From Bradyrhizobium septentrionale (GTDB taxonomy: Bacteria; Pseudomonadota; Alphaproteobacteria; Rhizobiales; Xanthobacteraceae): a DNA stretch of 64,000 nucleotides. Numbering within the stretch: the first letter of the stretch is position 1; each line of letters begins with the position of its first letter. Made by a program: the position numbers and the translations under genes. Where the stretch lies: assembly GCF_011516645.4 (NCBI RefSeq), contig NZ_CP088285.1, forward strand, positions 7,334,501-7,398,500. The letters run 5' to 3'. Shown one piece after another: positions 43,688 to 53,005 of this stretch. Under the pieces are notes generated by a model. That model was not told the DNA's origin, ran no database searches, and was given only the letters and a program-made list of their open reading frames with translations.

Positions 43688-46189
43688 ATGCGCCTGCTCG
43701 TGCGGTTCATGGGTTTCTTGTTCGCCGCCGGAACCGTTGTGTTCCTGGTTGGTGTCGCAGCCGTCGCCGGCGCGATCTGGCATTTCTCCAAGGATCTGCC
43801 CGACTACTCGCAGCTCCAGGATTACGAGCCGCCGGTGATGACCCGCGTGCACGCCACCGACGGTGCGCTGCTCGGCGAATATTCCAAGGAGCGCCGGCTC
43901 TATCTGCCGATCCAGGCGGTGCCGAAGCTCGTGATCAACGCGTTCCTCGCCGCCGAAGACAAGAGCTTCTACGAGCACGGCGGCATCGACTATCAGGGCA
44001 TGGCGCGAGCCGCGATCCTGTATGCGCAGAACTACGGCTCGAACCGTCGCCCGCAGGGCGCCTCGACCATCACCCAGCAGGTCGCGAAGAACTTCCTGCT
44101 GACCAACGAAGTGTCGTTCGCCCGCAAGATCAAGGAAGCCTTGCTGGCGATGCGTATCGAGCGCGCCTATTCCAAGGACCGCATCCTCGAACTCTATCTG
44201 AATGAAATCTATCTCGGGCTCGGTGCGTACGGCATCGCGGCCGCGTCGCTGGTCTATTTCGACAAATCTGTCAATGAGCTGACGATCGCGGAGGCGTCCT
44301 ATCTCGCGGCGCTGCCGAAGGCGCCGGCCGCGCTGCATCCGGTGCGCAACCGCGACCGCGCGATCGAGCGCCGCAACTATGTGATCGACCGCCTGCTGGA
44401 GAACGGCTGGATCAAGCAGGCCGACGCCGACAAGGCGCGCAAGGACCCGCTCGTCGTCACCAGCCGTTCCAATGGCGCGCATATCTTCGCCGGCGAATAT
44501 TTCGCCGAGGAGGTTCGCCGCGACATCTTCGAGCGCTACGGCGAAAAGAAACTCTACGAGGGCGGGCTGTCGGTCCGCACCACGCTGGATCCCAAGATCC
44601 AGGTGATGGCGCGCAAGACCATGGTGGCGGGTCTCGTCAATTACGATGAGGCGCAGGGCTGGCGCGGCGCGCTCCACAAGCTCGATGTGTCGGGCGACTG
44701 GGGCGTCAAGCTTGCCGACGTCAAATCGCTCTCCGACATCTCGCCATGGCGCATGGCGGTGGTGCTGGAGACCAGCGACCAGTCGGCGCGGATCGGCTTC
44801 CAGCCGGGCCGCGAACTCGGCGGCGCGGTCAACAAGGAGCGGCAGACCGGCATCATCACGATCGACGGCGTGCGCTGGGCCAAGGCCAAGGGCAAGGCGC
44901 CGACGGCGGTTTCGCAGGTGCTGCAGCCGGGCGACGTGATCTATGCCGATCCGCTGGTGACCAAGGAGGGCACGGCGGTCGAAGGCCAGTACCGCCTGCG
45001 GCAATTGCCCGAAGTCTCCGGCGCGATGGTGGCGATGGATCCGTGGACCGGCCGCGTGCTCGCGATGGTCGGCGGCTTCTCGTTCGACCAGAGCCAGTTC
45101 AATCGCGCGACGCAGGCCTACAGGCAGCCCGGATCGTCGTTCAAGCCGATTGTCTACTCGTCGGCGCTGGACAACGGCTACACGCCGTCGACCACCGTGA
45201 TCGATGCGCCGATCGAGATCGATCAAGGGCAGGGCGCCGGCGTGTGGCGCCCGGAAAACTATTCGACCGGCAAGTATTACGGCCCGACCACGCTGCGCAA
45301 CGCGCTGCAGCGCTCGCTCAACACCGTGACGGTACGCCTCGCGCAGGACATCGGCATGCCCCTGGTCGGCGAGTACGCCAAACGTTTCGGCGTCTATGAC
45401 GAATTGCCGAACTATCTGTCGTATGCGCTCGGTGCCGGTGAAACGACCGTCATGCGCATGGTCACCGCGTATTCGATGTTCGCCAATGGCGGCCGTCGCG
45501 TGAAGCCGACGCTGATCGATCGCATCCAGGACCGCTACGGTCACACTATCTTCAAGCACGACACCCGCGAATGCCGCGGCTGCGACGCGCCCGGCGGCTG
45601 GAAGAGCCAGCCGGAGCCGCAACTCGTCGACCGCCGGGAGCAAGTGCTCGACCCGATGACCGCCTACCAGATCACCGAAATGATGGAAGGCGTGGTCCAG
45701 CGCGGCACCGCTACCGTCGTGAAGGAGGTCGGCAAGCCGATCGCCGGCAAGACCGGCACCACCAACGACGAGAAGGACGTCTGGTTCGTCGGCTTCTCGC
45801 CGGATCTCGCGGTCGGCGTCTACATGGGCTACGACAAGCCGCGCAATCTCGGCCGCGCCGCCACCGGCGGCCACGTCGCAGCGCCAATCGCGCGCGACTT
45901 CCTCAAGCTTGCGCTCGCCGACAAGCCGCCGACGCCGTTCAAGGTTCCCGCCGGCATCAAGCTGATCCGCGTCGACGCCAAGACCGGCATGCGGGCCGGT
46001 CCCGGCGATAGCGGCAACACCATCCTCGAGGCCTTCAAGCCGGGCACTGCGCCGCCGGACAATTACTCGGTCATCGGTGTCGCCGATGCCGACGGCCGCG
46101 GACCCGGTCCCGGCCCCCAGCCGTCGCAGAGTGGTGGACAGCCGGATGGCGGCTTCTTCATGCGTCCGGGAACCGGTGGGCTGTATTAA
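43688..46189 (+). CDS. mrcA: Penicillin-binding protein 1A (bifunctional)
   Basis: An 833-residue class A PBP that polymerises and cross-links peptidoglycan. A single N-terminal anchor (about 7-31) is followed by the GT51 transglycosylase domain (about 55-235) with catalytic Glu90 in AAEDKSFYEHGGID and GASTITQQVAKN, an OB-like insert (about 320-420), and the transpeptidase with SxxK at Ser483-Lys486 (PGSSFKP), SxN in QRSLNTV and KTGTTND. The C-terminal tail is Gly/Pro/Gln-rich. Length and order are those of alphaproteobacterial PBP1A. The 15-bp repeat array lies just upstream and prfB follows. Confidence 0.96.
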   Translation: MRLLVRFMGFLFAAGTVVFLVGVAAVAGAIWHFSKDLPDYSQLQDYEPPVMTRVHATDGALLGEYSKERRLYLPIQAVPKLVINAFLAAEDKSFYEHGGIDYQGMARAAILYAQNYGSNRRPQGASTITQQVAKNFLLTNEVSFARKIKEALLAMRIERAYSKDRILELYLNEIYLGLGAYGIAAASLVYFDKSVNELTIAEASYLAALPKAPAALHPVRNRDRAIERRNYVIDRLLENGWIKQADADKARKDPLVVTSRSNGAHIFAGEYFAEEVRRDIFERYGEKKLYEGGLSVRTTLDPKIQVMARKTMVAGLVNYDEAQGWRGALHKLDVSGDWGVKLADVKSLSDISPWRMAVVLETSDQSARIGFQPGRELGGAVNKERQTGIITIDGVRWAKAKGKAPTAVSQVLQPGDVIYADPLVTKEGTAVEGQYRLRQLPEVSGAMVAMDPWTGRVLAMVGGFSFDQSQFNRATQAYRQPGSSFKPIVYSSALDNGYTPSTTVIDAPIEIDQGQGAGVWRPENYSTGKYYGPTTLRNALQRSLNTVTVRLAQDIGMPLVGEYAKRFGVYDELPNYLSYALGAGETTVMRMVTAYSMFANGGRRVKPTLIDRIQDRYGHTIFKHDTRECRGCDAPGGWKSQPEPQLVDRREQVLDPMTAYQITEMMEGVVQRGTATVVKEVGKPIAGKTGTTNDEKDVWFVGFSPDLAVGVYMGYDKPRNLGRAATGGHVAAPIARDFLKLALADKPPTPFKVPAGIKLIRVDAKTGMRAGPGDSGNTILEAFKPGTAPPDNYSVIGVADADGRGPGPGPQPSQSGGQPDGGFFMRPGTGGLY

Positions 46190-46295
46190 TGGACTCTTTG
46201 CCCAAATCGCCGGTATAGCACGGCCAAGCCGATTGCGCTTTGCAGCGCCGGCCGCTACACCCCCGGCAAGCTTTTTTACCAACACCTGAAAGACC

Positions 46296-47427
46296 ATGCG
46301 CGCGGAAATCGAACGCCTTGTTGAAGAGATCAAGCAGTCAGTCGGGCTGCTGAGGAGGCATCTTTGACGTCGATCAATCGACGGCACGCCTCGCTGAGCT
46401 GAACAAGCTCGCTGAAGACCCCAATCTCTGGAACGATCCCCAGAAGGCCCAGCGGCTGATGCAGGAGCGCACCTCATTGGAGGACGCGCTCTCGGGCATC
46501 GGCAAGGTCGAGCGCGAGCTCGAGGATCAGGTCGGCATGATCGAGCTCGGCGAGGCCGAGAACGATGCGGCCGTGGTTGCTGAGGCCGAGAAGGCACTCA
46601 AGGACCTCAAGAAAGAGGTCGCCCGGCGCGAGCTGGAAGCGCTGCTCTCGGGCGAGGCCGACAAGTTCGATTCTTATCTCGAAGTCCATGCCGGCGCCGG
46701 CGGCACCGAAAGCCAGGACTGGGCGCAGATGCTGCTGCGCATGTACACGCGCTGGGCGGAGAAGCACGGTTTCAAGATCGAGTTTCTCGAGGAGTCGCAG
46801 GGCGAAGAGGCCGGCATCAAATCCGCCACCATCCAGATCTCCGGCCACAACGCCTATGGCTGGCTGAAGACGGAAGCCGGCGTGCATCGCCTGGTGCGGA
46901 TCTCGCCGTTCGATTCCAACGCGCGGCGGCACACCTCGTTCTCGTCGGTGCAGATTTTCCCCGTGATCGACGACAGCATCAAGATCGAGATCAAGGAGTC
47001 CGATGTCCGCACCGACACGATGCGGTCGGGCGGCGCCGGCGGCCAGCACGTCAACAAGACCGAGTCGGCGGTGCGCCTGACGCACATCCCGACCGGCATC
47101 GCGGTGGTTTGCCAGGCCGGCCGCTCCCAGCACAAGAACCGGGCGCAGGCCTGGGACATGTTGCGCGCGCGGCTCTACGAAATGGAGCTGAAGAAGCGCG
47201 AGGAGCAGGCCGCCGCCGATCAGGCCGCCAAGACCGACATCGGCTGGGGTCACCAGATCCGCTCCTACGTGCTGCAGCCCTATCAGATGGTGAAGGATTT
47301 GCGCACGGGTGTGCAGACCTCCGATACGTCCGGCGTGCTCGACGGCGATCTCGATGAATTCATGGCGGCGACGCTGGCGCAGCGTGCCTTCGGCACCGGG
47401 CCCGGCTCCGTCGAGGATGTGGATTAG
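46296..47427 (+). CDS. prfB: Peptide chain release factor 2, made by programmed +1 frameshift
   Basis: RF2 ends translation at UGA and UAA. The reading frame from ATG 46296 ([20 protein letters not shown]) meets an in-frame TGA at 46365-46367; slipping +1 on CTT-TGA-C continues into the main frame from GAC 46366, giving a 376-residue protein, the normal length. Key motifs are the codon-reading tripeptide SPF (in [12 protein letters not shown]) and the catalytic GGQ in [14 protein letters not shown] start at 46459 alone would lose the conserved N-terminal helices. The dehydrogenase gene begins 3 bases after the stop. Confidence 0.96.
46353..46368 (+). promoter_or_regulatory. Programmed ribosomal frameshift site of prfB
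   Basis: AGGAGG (46353-46358), a Shine-Dalgarno-like stimulator, lies 3 bases before the slippery CTT (46362-46364), followed by TGA (46365-46367) and C. This is the classical prfB autoregulatory arrangement: low RF2 slows reading of the UGA and favours slippage, raising RF2. Confidence 0.95.
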
Positions 47428-47430
47428 CCC

Positions 47431-48300
47431 ATGCCGCGCGTCGCTTTCATCGGATTGGGACGCATGGGCCACGGGATGGCCGGCCGTTACCTCGATGCCG
47501 GCTTCACGGTCGCGGTGTGGAACCGCAGCAAGGCCAAGGCCGAGGATCTGATCGCGCGCGGCGCGCAATGGGCGACCTCGCCGGAGGATGCCGCGATCGA
47601 TGCCGATGCCGTCGTGACCATGGTCGCCGACGACGAGGCATCGCGCGCAGTCTGGCTGACCAAGGACGGCGCCGCCGCCACCATGAAGGCCGGCACGCTC
47701 GCGATCGAATGCTCCACGGTCTCCTACCAGCACACGCTCGACATGGCGCGCGAGCTGCACAGCCGCGGCCTGATCTACATCGATTGTCCCGTCACCGGCC
47801 TGCCGGAAGCGGCGGCTGCCGGCAAGCTGACGCTGCTGGTGGGGGCTGATCCCGCCGATCTCGAGCGGGCGCAACCGTTCCTCACTCCGATCGGCAGCAC
47901 GATCCGTCATTTCGGCGCGGTCGGCACCGGCACCGTGTTCAAGCTGATCAACAATCTGATCGGCGCGGTGCAGATCGCGAGCCTCGCCGAGGGCGTTGCG
48001 ATCGCCGAGCAGGCCGGGCTCGACATGCAGCTGGTGGCCGAGGCGCTTTCGACCGGCGCGATTGCAAGCCCGCAGGTGATCCGCCATAGCAGGCGGATGA
48101 TCGACCGCAACTTCTCCGGTGCCTCCTTCACGTCGGCGCTGCGCCACAAGGATGCGGAGTACGCGGTGCGGCTCGCTGAGGCGCTGTTGCCCGGCGTGCC
48201 CGTGAGCCGCGCCGCGCTCGCCGCCTATGGCGAGGCCAAGGCCCACGCGCCCGATGGCGATGAAGGCCAGATGATCGAGATCGTGTCGCGGCCGAAATAG
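47431..48300 (+). CDS. NAD(P)-dependent beta-hydroxyacid dehydrogenase (HIBADH family)
   Basis: A 289-residue 6-phosphogluconate dehydrogenase-like enzyme. The Rossmann motif is FIGLGRMGHGMAGRY (6-20) with Asn/Arg after strand two (VWNRSKAKAE, suggesting NADP or mixed use), the substrate loop is DCPVTGLPEAAAAGKLTLLVGG-like (about 118-136), and the catalytic Lys lies in GTVFKLINNLI. Members oxidise 3-hydroxyisobutyrate, tartronate semialdehyde or related acids, or reduce glyoxylate or succinic semialdehyde; the substrate is open. It follows prfB by 3 bases and so is probably co-transcribed. Confidence 0.9.
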   Translation: MPRVAFIGLGRMGHGMAGRYLDAGFTVAVWNRSKAKAEDLIARGAQWATSPEDAAIDADAVVTMVADDEASRAVWLTKDGAAATMKAGTLAIECSTVSYQHTLDMARELHSRGLIYIDCPVTGLPEAAAAGKLTLLVGADPADLERAQPFLTPIGSTIRHFGAVGTGTVFKLINNLIGAVQIASLAEGVAIAEQAGLDMQLVAEALSTGAIASPQVIRHSRRMIDRNFSGASFTSALRHKDAEYAVRLAEALLPGVPVSRAALAAYGEAKAHAPDGDEGQMIEIVSRPK

Positions 48301-48384
48301 GCCGGGCCGCCATTCACGGAAATCGGGTGGGAATATTCGCAAGCCGGCGCTAGTCACCTGTCCGTGTGCAGATGAGTGCCCGAC

Positions 48385-49320
48385 ATGCCTTCCGCCGACA
48401 ACCGCATTGATAGCCGCGACTGGGGGCTGCTGGGCCTGCTGTCGGTGCTCTGGGGCGGCTCGTTCTTCTTCAACAGCGTGATCCTGCGCGAATTGCCGCC
48501 GCTGACCCTGGTGCTGCTCCGCGTCGTGCTCGGCACCGTCCTGCTGCTGCCGCTGCTGCGGGCCGCGAAGATCGAATGGCCGCGCGGCGTGTCCGGATGG
48601 GCGCCGTTTGTCGCGATGGGGCTGTTCAACAATGTGCTGCCGTTCTCGCTGATCGTGTTCGGGCAGACCTACATTCCGAGTGGCCTCGCCTCGATCCTCA
48701 ATGCGACGACGCCGCTGTTTGCCGTGATCGTGATGGCGGCCGCCGGCGAGGAGCGGTTGCAGGCGCGCCGCGTGGCGGGCGTGGTGGTCGGCCTGATCGG
48801 GGTTGCGATCCTGCATGGCGACGCGCTTGGCTTCGAGAGCCGGCAGGGCATCGGCATCCTGCTGTGCCTCGCCGGCGCCTTCAGCTACGGCATCGCGGCG
48901 CTGGTCGGACGGCGGCTGCCACAGCGGGTGCCGCCCCTGGGCACGGCGACGTTCCAGATGATCGCATCGGCCGCGATGATGGCGCCCGTTGCTGGTGTGG
49001 TGGAGCGGCCGTGGCTGCTGCCGATGCCGCATCCGACCACATGGCTTGCCGTGCTCGGGCTCGCGGCGTTGTCGACGACGCTGGCTTACATCGTGTTCTT
49101 TCAGATCCTGCAGCGCTCCGGCGCGACCAATGTGATGCTGGTGACGCTGCTCATCCCGGTGACCGCGATGCTGCTCGGCACGCTCGTGCTCGGCGAGCCG
49201 GTCGCGCCGCGCGAGGTGATCGGTGCGCTCGTGATCGCCAGCGCGCTGCTCCTGATCGACGGCCGCGTGCTGGGCTGGTTCAGCCGCGCGCCTGCTTCCA
49301 CGCCGCATTCCAGCCCGTGA
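48385..49320 (+). CDS. EamA/DMT family transporter
   Basis: A 311-residue inner-membrane protein with ten predicted helices in two EamA repeats (LLSVLWGGSFFFNSVILREL at the start of the first, and GILLCLAGAFSYGIAALVGR opening the second). Family members export amino acids, metabolites or drugs; the substrate is unknown. ATG 48385 is preferred over GTG 48376, though no clear ribosome site distinguishes them. Its last 41 bases overlap the 3' end of the convergent carbamoyltransferase gene, so both reading frames use the same DNA. Confidence 0.88.
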   Translation: MPSADNRIDSRDWGLLGLLSVLWGGSFFFNSVILRELPPLTLVLLRVVLGTVLLLPLLRAAKIEWPRGVSGWAPFVAMGLFNNVLPFSLIVFGQTYIPSGLASILNATTPLFAVIVMAAAGEERLQARRVAGVVVGLIGVAILHGDALGFESRQGIGILLCLAGAFSYGIAALVGRRLPQRVPPLGTATFQMIASAAMMAPVAGVVERPWLLPMPHPTTWLAVLGLAALSTTLAYIVFFQILQRSGATNVMLVTLLIPVTAMLLGTLVLGEPVAPREVIGALVIASALLLIDGRVLGWFSRAPASTPHSSP

Positions 49321-51433
49321 AGCGGCCACTGTCGCGTTCGCCGCCGTGCCAGGCCGCGTAGGTGGTGCCGTCGTCGGCGACCAGCACCACGGCATCGAGC
49401 CCCTTGGAGCGGCGCAGCGTGTCGATCGCCTGCGCCGGCGTCTGTGCGATCGGGCCTGCGACGTTGAACGAGGTGTTGACCGACATCTCGACGCCAACGT
49501 GGCGGCCGAGCGCCTTCAGATAGGCATAGGTGAGGGGATCGTCGGTCTCGCGCACGATCTGGATGCGGCCGGTGCCGTCGGCATGCACCACCGCCGGAAT
49601 CTTCGCACGCCCCTCCGGCTTCGAATGCGCCGTCAGCACCATGTAGTTATAGGCGTTGTAGTCGCCGTCGGACGCGCCGTCCTCCAGCTCGAAATAATCG
49701 CGCGCGGCTTGCAGCGTCGCCATCGGCGCCAAGGGCCGGATCGCCTCGCGATATTTGACGCGCTCGTTGAGCCGCTCGCGCACATGCGGGTCGCAGGGGT
49801 TGGCGAGGATCGAGCGATGGCCGAGCGCGCGCGGGCCGGTTTCGGCCGCGCCCTGATAGATCGCGATCACGCCGCCTTGCGCCACCATGCTGGCCATCAG
49901 GTCGGCAATCGCGTCACGGCCTTGCGGCGTCGAGACGTTGCCGATCTCCATCGAGGCGACGTCGTCGTTCTTGAGCGCAGTCGTGATATCGGCGTTCGAG
50001 GGCGGCAGCCCGCAATAGAATGCGTGCGACAGCGGCGCGCCGCGCGGAGCGCCCGCCATATGGGCGAACAGCCAGGCGGCGCCGATCGGCACGCCGGGAT
50101 CGCCGGGCACCGGCGGCACCCACATGTGCAGCCGCGTCTTGCGCCCTTGCGCGCGCTCGAACCAGGCTTCATCGAAATGCTCGAGCAGACGCATGTTGCC
50201 GAGCGCGTTCAGCGCCACGCCGCCGGTCAGCACCAGGCGGTCGGTGCCGGTGACGCGCAAGAGATGATCGATGACGTGGATCATCGCGTCCTCGAACACC
50301 AATTGCGTCGCGGCGGCCTTGTCGAGCCGGTCCTTGGTGTCGGGACGATGATTGATGTCCTCGACGCGCAGCACGGCGTCGGGATTCCAGAGCTGGTCGG
50401 GGCGCAGCGGCGGGCCCAGGATATCGATCAGCGGCTGATGATAGGGATTGTCGGCGGGATCGGCATACCAGTTGGCCATCGCGCGATTGAGCCGCACGGT
50501 GCCGCCCGGCCCAAGCTGCAGCACCGCCTTGAGGCGCTGGTAATACGGATTGGTGGCGCGGTTCATGTCGCCCCAGGCAGCGGCGCCCATGTAGCGGCCC
50601 TCGCTGGACAGCCAGGTCCAGCCGCCCTGGCTTGACGAGATCACCGTGTAGAAGGCGCCGAGCGAGTCGAACAGGCTCTCGTTGCAATAGAGCTGCTTCA
50701 TCTCGCCGTTCTCGGCGGCATAGAGCGAGATCGAGCCAACATCGCCGGTGCCGTCAAGCACCGCGATCGCAACGCATTCGCGCTGATCTGCGAACGGCGA
50801 GGCCGTGAACGAGTACCAGGCGTGATTGTCGTGATGCGGCATGCAGATCAGCGGCAATTGCTCGCCGAGCCCGTACATCCTGCCGAGCCGGCGTGACAGC
50901 CGCCGCACCTGATCGAGCTGCCGCAGACTGATCGCGGGCGCGATCGGGGCGCGCAGCAATTTAAGGCTCGCCGGCGCTTCCTCCAGCGAGGTGCGGATCA
51001 GCGTCGCCAGCAGCGCGGGATAGTCCCATGTCGTGACGAAGGCGGCGATGTCGCCGATATCACGGCCCATCCGCTGCAGCACCTTGCGCATGTCGTCGAG
51101 CGCATGCTGCGGAAACTCGTTGGTGTGCTTGTTGCCGGAGAAGCGCTCTTCCTCGTTGTTGACGATCAGCCGCGGTCCGTCCTTCTGGGTGACTTCGACC
51201 AGCGCAACGCCGGTGTTGTGCGTGCCGGGGCAGGCGAGGCCTGCGATGTAGATGGTCTCGCCGCGCTGCAGCCGTTCGCGGATCGAGGCGATCGTGCGCT
51301 GCGCGAACTCGCCGTTGGCCTTGTGCAGGCCACGCTTCGCCAGCACAGATTCGCCGAGGCGGCGCGTGATCTCATAGCCCGCGACCGCAACACGCGGATG
51401 CCGCGGACCGGTACGAATGTCCGGTTTACGCAA
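49280..51433 (-). CDS. Carbamoyltransferase, NodU/CmcH family
   Basis: A 717-residue cytoplasmic enzyme of the family that transfers carbamoyl from carbamoyl phosphate via carbamoyl-AMP to a hydroxyl of a sugar or antibiotic. The N-terminal Kae1-like domain has the metal-binding PHHDNHAW and the nucleotide loop VLDGTGDVGS; TGGVALN and the C-terminal domain motifs (ETGPRALGHRSILANP, KYREAIRPLAPM, VNTSFNVAGPIA) are intact. There is an N-terminal extension of about 60 residues before IYIAGLACPGTHNTG, where NodU normally begins. The start is TTG 51433, with GAGG 8 bases upstream and a stop codon just before it. It is not next to nod genes; the acceptor may be a surface polysaccharide made by genes 2-8 kb away, which is speculation. 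Confidence 0.9.
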   Translation of the reverse strand: MRKPDIRTGPRHPRVAVAGYEITRRLGESVLAKRGLHKANGEFAQRTIASIRERLQRGETIYIAGLACPGTHNTGVALVEVTQKDGPRLIVNNEEERFSGNKHTNEFPQHALDDMRKVLQRMGRDIGDIAAFVTTWDYPALLATLIRTSLEEAPASLKLLRAPIAPAISLRQLDQVRRLSRRLGRMYGLGEQLPLICMPHHDNHAWYSFTASPFADQRECVAIAVLDGTGDVGSISLYAAENGEMKQLYCNESLFDSLGAFYTVISSSQGGWTWLSSEGRYMGAAAWGDMNRATNPYYQRLKAVLQLGPGGTVRLNRAMANWYADPADNPYHQPLIDILGPPLRPDQLWNPDAVLRVEDINHRPDTKDRLDKAAATQLVFEDAMIHVIDHLLRVTGTDRLVLTGGVALNALGNMRLLEHFDEAWFERAQGRKTRLHMWVPPVPGDPGVPIGAAWLFAHMAGAPRGAPLSHAFYCGLPPSNADITTALKNDDVASMEIGNVSTPQGRDAIADLMASMVAQGGVIAIYQGAAETGPRALGHRSILANPCDPHVRERLNERVKYREAIRPLAPMATLQAARDYFELEDGASDGDYNAYNYMVLTAHSKPEGRAKIPAVVHADGTGRIQIVRETDDPLTYAYLKALGRHVGVEMSVNTSFNVAGPIAQTPAQAIDTLRRSKGLDAVVLVADDGTTYAAWHGGERDSGRFTGWNAAWKQARG

Positions 51434-51594
51434 TCAGAACGCCTCGACTCGTGAGCCCCAGATCGACCTTCAATCACAAATAGCGCCAGGCAACAATGCC
51501 GTTTCGCCCAACGGAAAAACCCAGCGCTTGCCAGCACATGCGTCTCTTGCGAGACTTGCCGCCAAAACCAACGACAAAAATCGGGGAGAAAACG

Positions 51595-52830
51595 ATGCCG
51601 GCTCGTCTCGGATATATTGGCGCAATCGCGGCGTTCGCAAGTGCCGCACTGATCGCGACCTCGGCCACCGCGCAGAAGACATACGATCCCGGTGCGAGCG
51701 ATGGCGAAATCAAGATCGGCAACATCATGCCATATAGCGGCCCGGCGTCGTCCTATGGCGTGATCGGCAAGACCGAGGCCGCGTTCTTCCGGATGATCAA
51801 CGACCAGGGCGGCATCAACGGCCGCAAGATCAACTTCATCAGCTACGACGATGCCTATTCGCCGCCGAAGGCGATCGAGCAGGCGCGCAAGCTGGTCGAG
51901 AGCGACGAGGTGCTCCTGATCTTCCAGCCGCTCGGCACGCCGTCCAATTCGGCGATCATGAAGTACATGAATGCCAAGAAGGTGCCGCAATTGTTCGTCG
52001 CCTCCGGCGGCACCAAGTTCGGCGACCCCAGGAACTTCCCCTGGACGATGGGCTTTCAGCCCAACTACCAGAGCGAGGGACGCATCTACGCGAAATACAT
52101 CCTCGACAAATTCCCGAACAGCAAGATCGCAGTGTTCTGGCAGAACGACGATGCCGGCAAGGATCAGTTCAAGGGCCTGAAGGACGGACTCGGCGACAAG
52201 GTCGGCATGATCATCGCCGACAAGTCCTACGAGGTCTCCGATCCCTCGATCGATTCGCAGATCGTCGCGCTGCACGATTCCGGCGCCGACATCTTCTTCT
52301 CCTGGGCGGCGCCGAAGGGATCGGCGCAGGCGATCCGCAAGGTCGGCGAGCTCGGCTGGAAGCCAAAGTTCTTCCTCGCCAACACCGCGACCTCGGTCGC
52401 CTCGGTGCTGAAGCCCGCCGGTCTCGAATTCTCCAAGGGCATCATCTCGACGTCCTATCTGAAGGACCCGACCGATCCGACCTGGGACAAGGATCCCCCC
52501 GTGCAGAACTGGCGCGCCTTCATGGACAAGTATTATCCCGATGGCGACAAGGGCAATGCCAACAACCTCTATGGCTATGTGCAGGCCGAGGCCATGGCGC
52601 AGGTGCTGAAGCAATGCGGTGACAATCTCACGCGCGAGAACGTCATGAAGCAGGCCGCCAATCTGAAGAACTTCCACTCCGACCTGATGCTGCCTGGCGT
52701 CATGGTCAACACCTCGCCCGACGACTACTTCCCGATCGAGCAGATGCAGCTGATGCGCTTCAATGGCGAGGCGTGGGAGCTGTTCGGCGACGTGATCACG
52801 GGCGAGGTCGGGCACGAGGCGACGCGGTAG
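51595..52830 (+). CDS. ABC transporter substrate-binding protein, branched-chain amino acid type
   Basis: A 411-residue periplasmic protein with signal peptide (GYIGAIAAFASAALIATSATA, cleaved about residue 26) and a Peripla_BP_6 (LivK-like) fold: IKIGNIMPYSGPASSYGVIG at the first lobe, INGRKINFISYDDAYSPPKA, FFSWAAPKGSAQAIRKVG. Homologues bind amino acids, amides, urea or aromatic acids, so the ligand is open. GGGGAGAAAACG before ATG 51595 makes this start better than 51496. No permease or ATPase genes adjoin it, so it is an orphan binding protein. It is divergent from the carbamoyltransferase gene. Confidence 0.9.
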   Translation: MPARLGYIGAIAAFASAALIATSATAQKTYDPGASDGEIKIGNIMPYSGPASSYGVIGKTEAAFFRMINDQGGINGRKINFISYDDAYSPPKAIEQARKLVESDEVLLIFQPLGTPSNSAIMKYMNAKKVPQLFVASGGTKFGDPRNFPWTMGFQPNYQSEGRIYAKYILDKFPNSKIAVFWQNDDAGKDQFKGLKDGLGDKVGMIIADKSYEVSDPSIDSQIVALHDSGADIFFSWAAPKGSAQAIRKVGELGWKPKFFLANTATSVASVLKPAGLEFSKGIISTSYLKDPTDPTWDKDPPVQNWRAFMDKYYPDGDKGNANNLYGYVQAEAMAQVLKQCGDNLTRENVMKQAANLKNFHSDLMLPGVMVNTSPDDYFPIEQMQLMRFNGEAWELFGDVITGEVGHEATR

Positions 52831-52875
52831 GCGGTTGATCGCTATGAAGCCGGCGCTGGCTCGGCAAACACCACT

Positions 52876-53005
52876 GTCGTCCCGGCGAAAGCCGGGACCC
52901 ATATCCGCAGCGGATGTAGTTGAGGGACTCGTCGTTCCAGCGTCGCACAACAATCGGCATTTGTGGTTATGGGTCCCGGGTCGCGCTACGCTTGCCCGGG
53001 ACGAC
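52876..53005. repeat. Intergenic palindromic repeat (REP-like)
   Basis: GTCGTCCCGG at 52876 and CCCGGGACGAC at 52995-53005 are complementary arms; inner copies GGGACCCATA (from 52895) and TATGGGTCCC (52969-52978) are also complementary. The middle contains ACAATCGGCATTTGTGGTTA, which I recall as a recurrent Bradyrhizobium intergenic element. The rest of the gap, 53006-53293, shows no gene; a short GCAAGCGCTGCGGC palindrome lies near 53239. Confidence 0.7.

Noticed and set aside
46247..46277. GCCGG/CCGGC hairpin followed by six T before prfB
   Set aside because: The stem is only 5 bp with an 11-base loop and an AAGC gap before the T-run, so a terminator is not convincing.
43208..46597. 1129-residue minus-strand open frame
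   Set aside because: Reverse-frame shadow of PBP1A and its neighbours; the plus-strand PBP1A motifs are complete.
46474..49497. 1007-residue minus-strand open frame
   Set aside because: Reverse-frame shadow of prfB, the dehydrogenase and the EamA gene; no recognisable protein.
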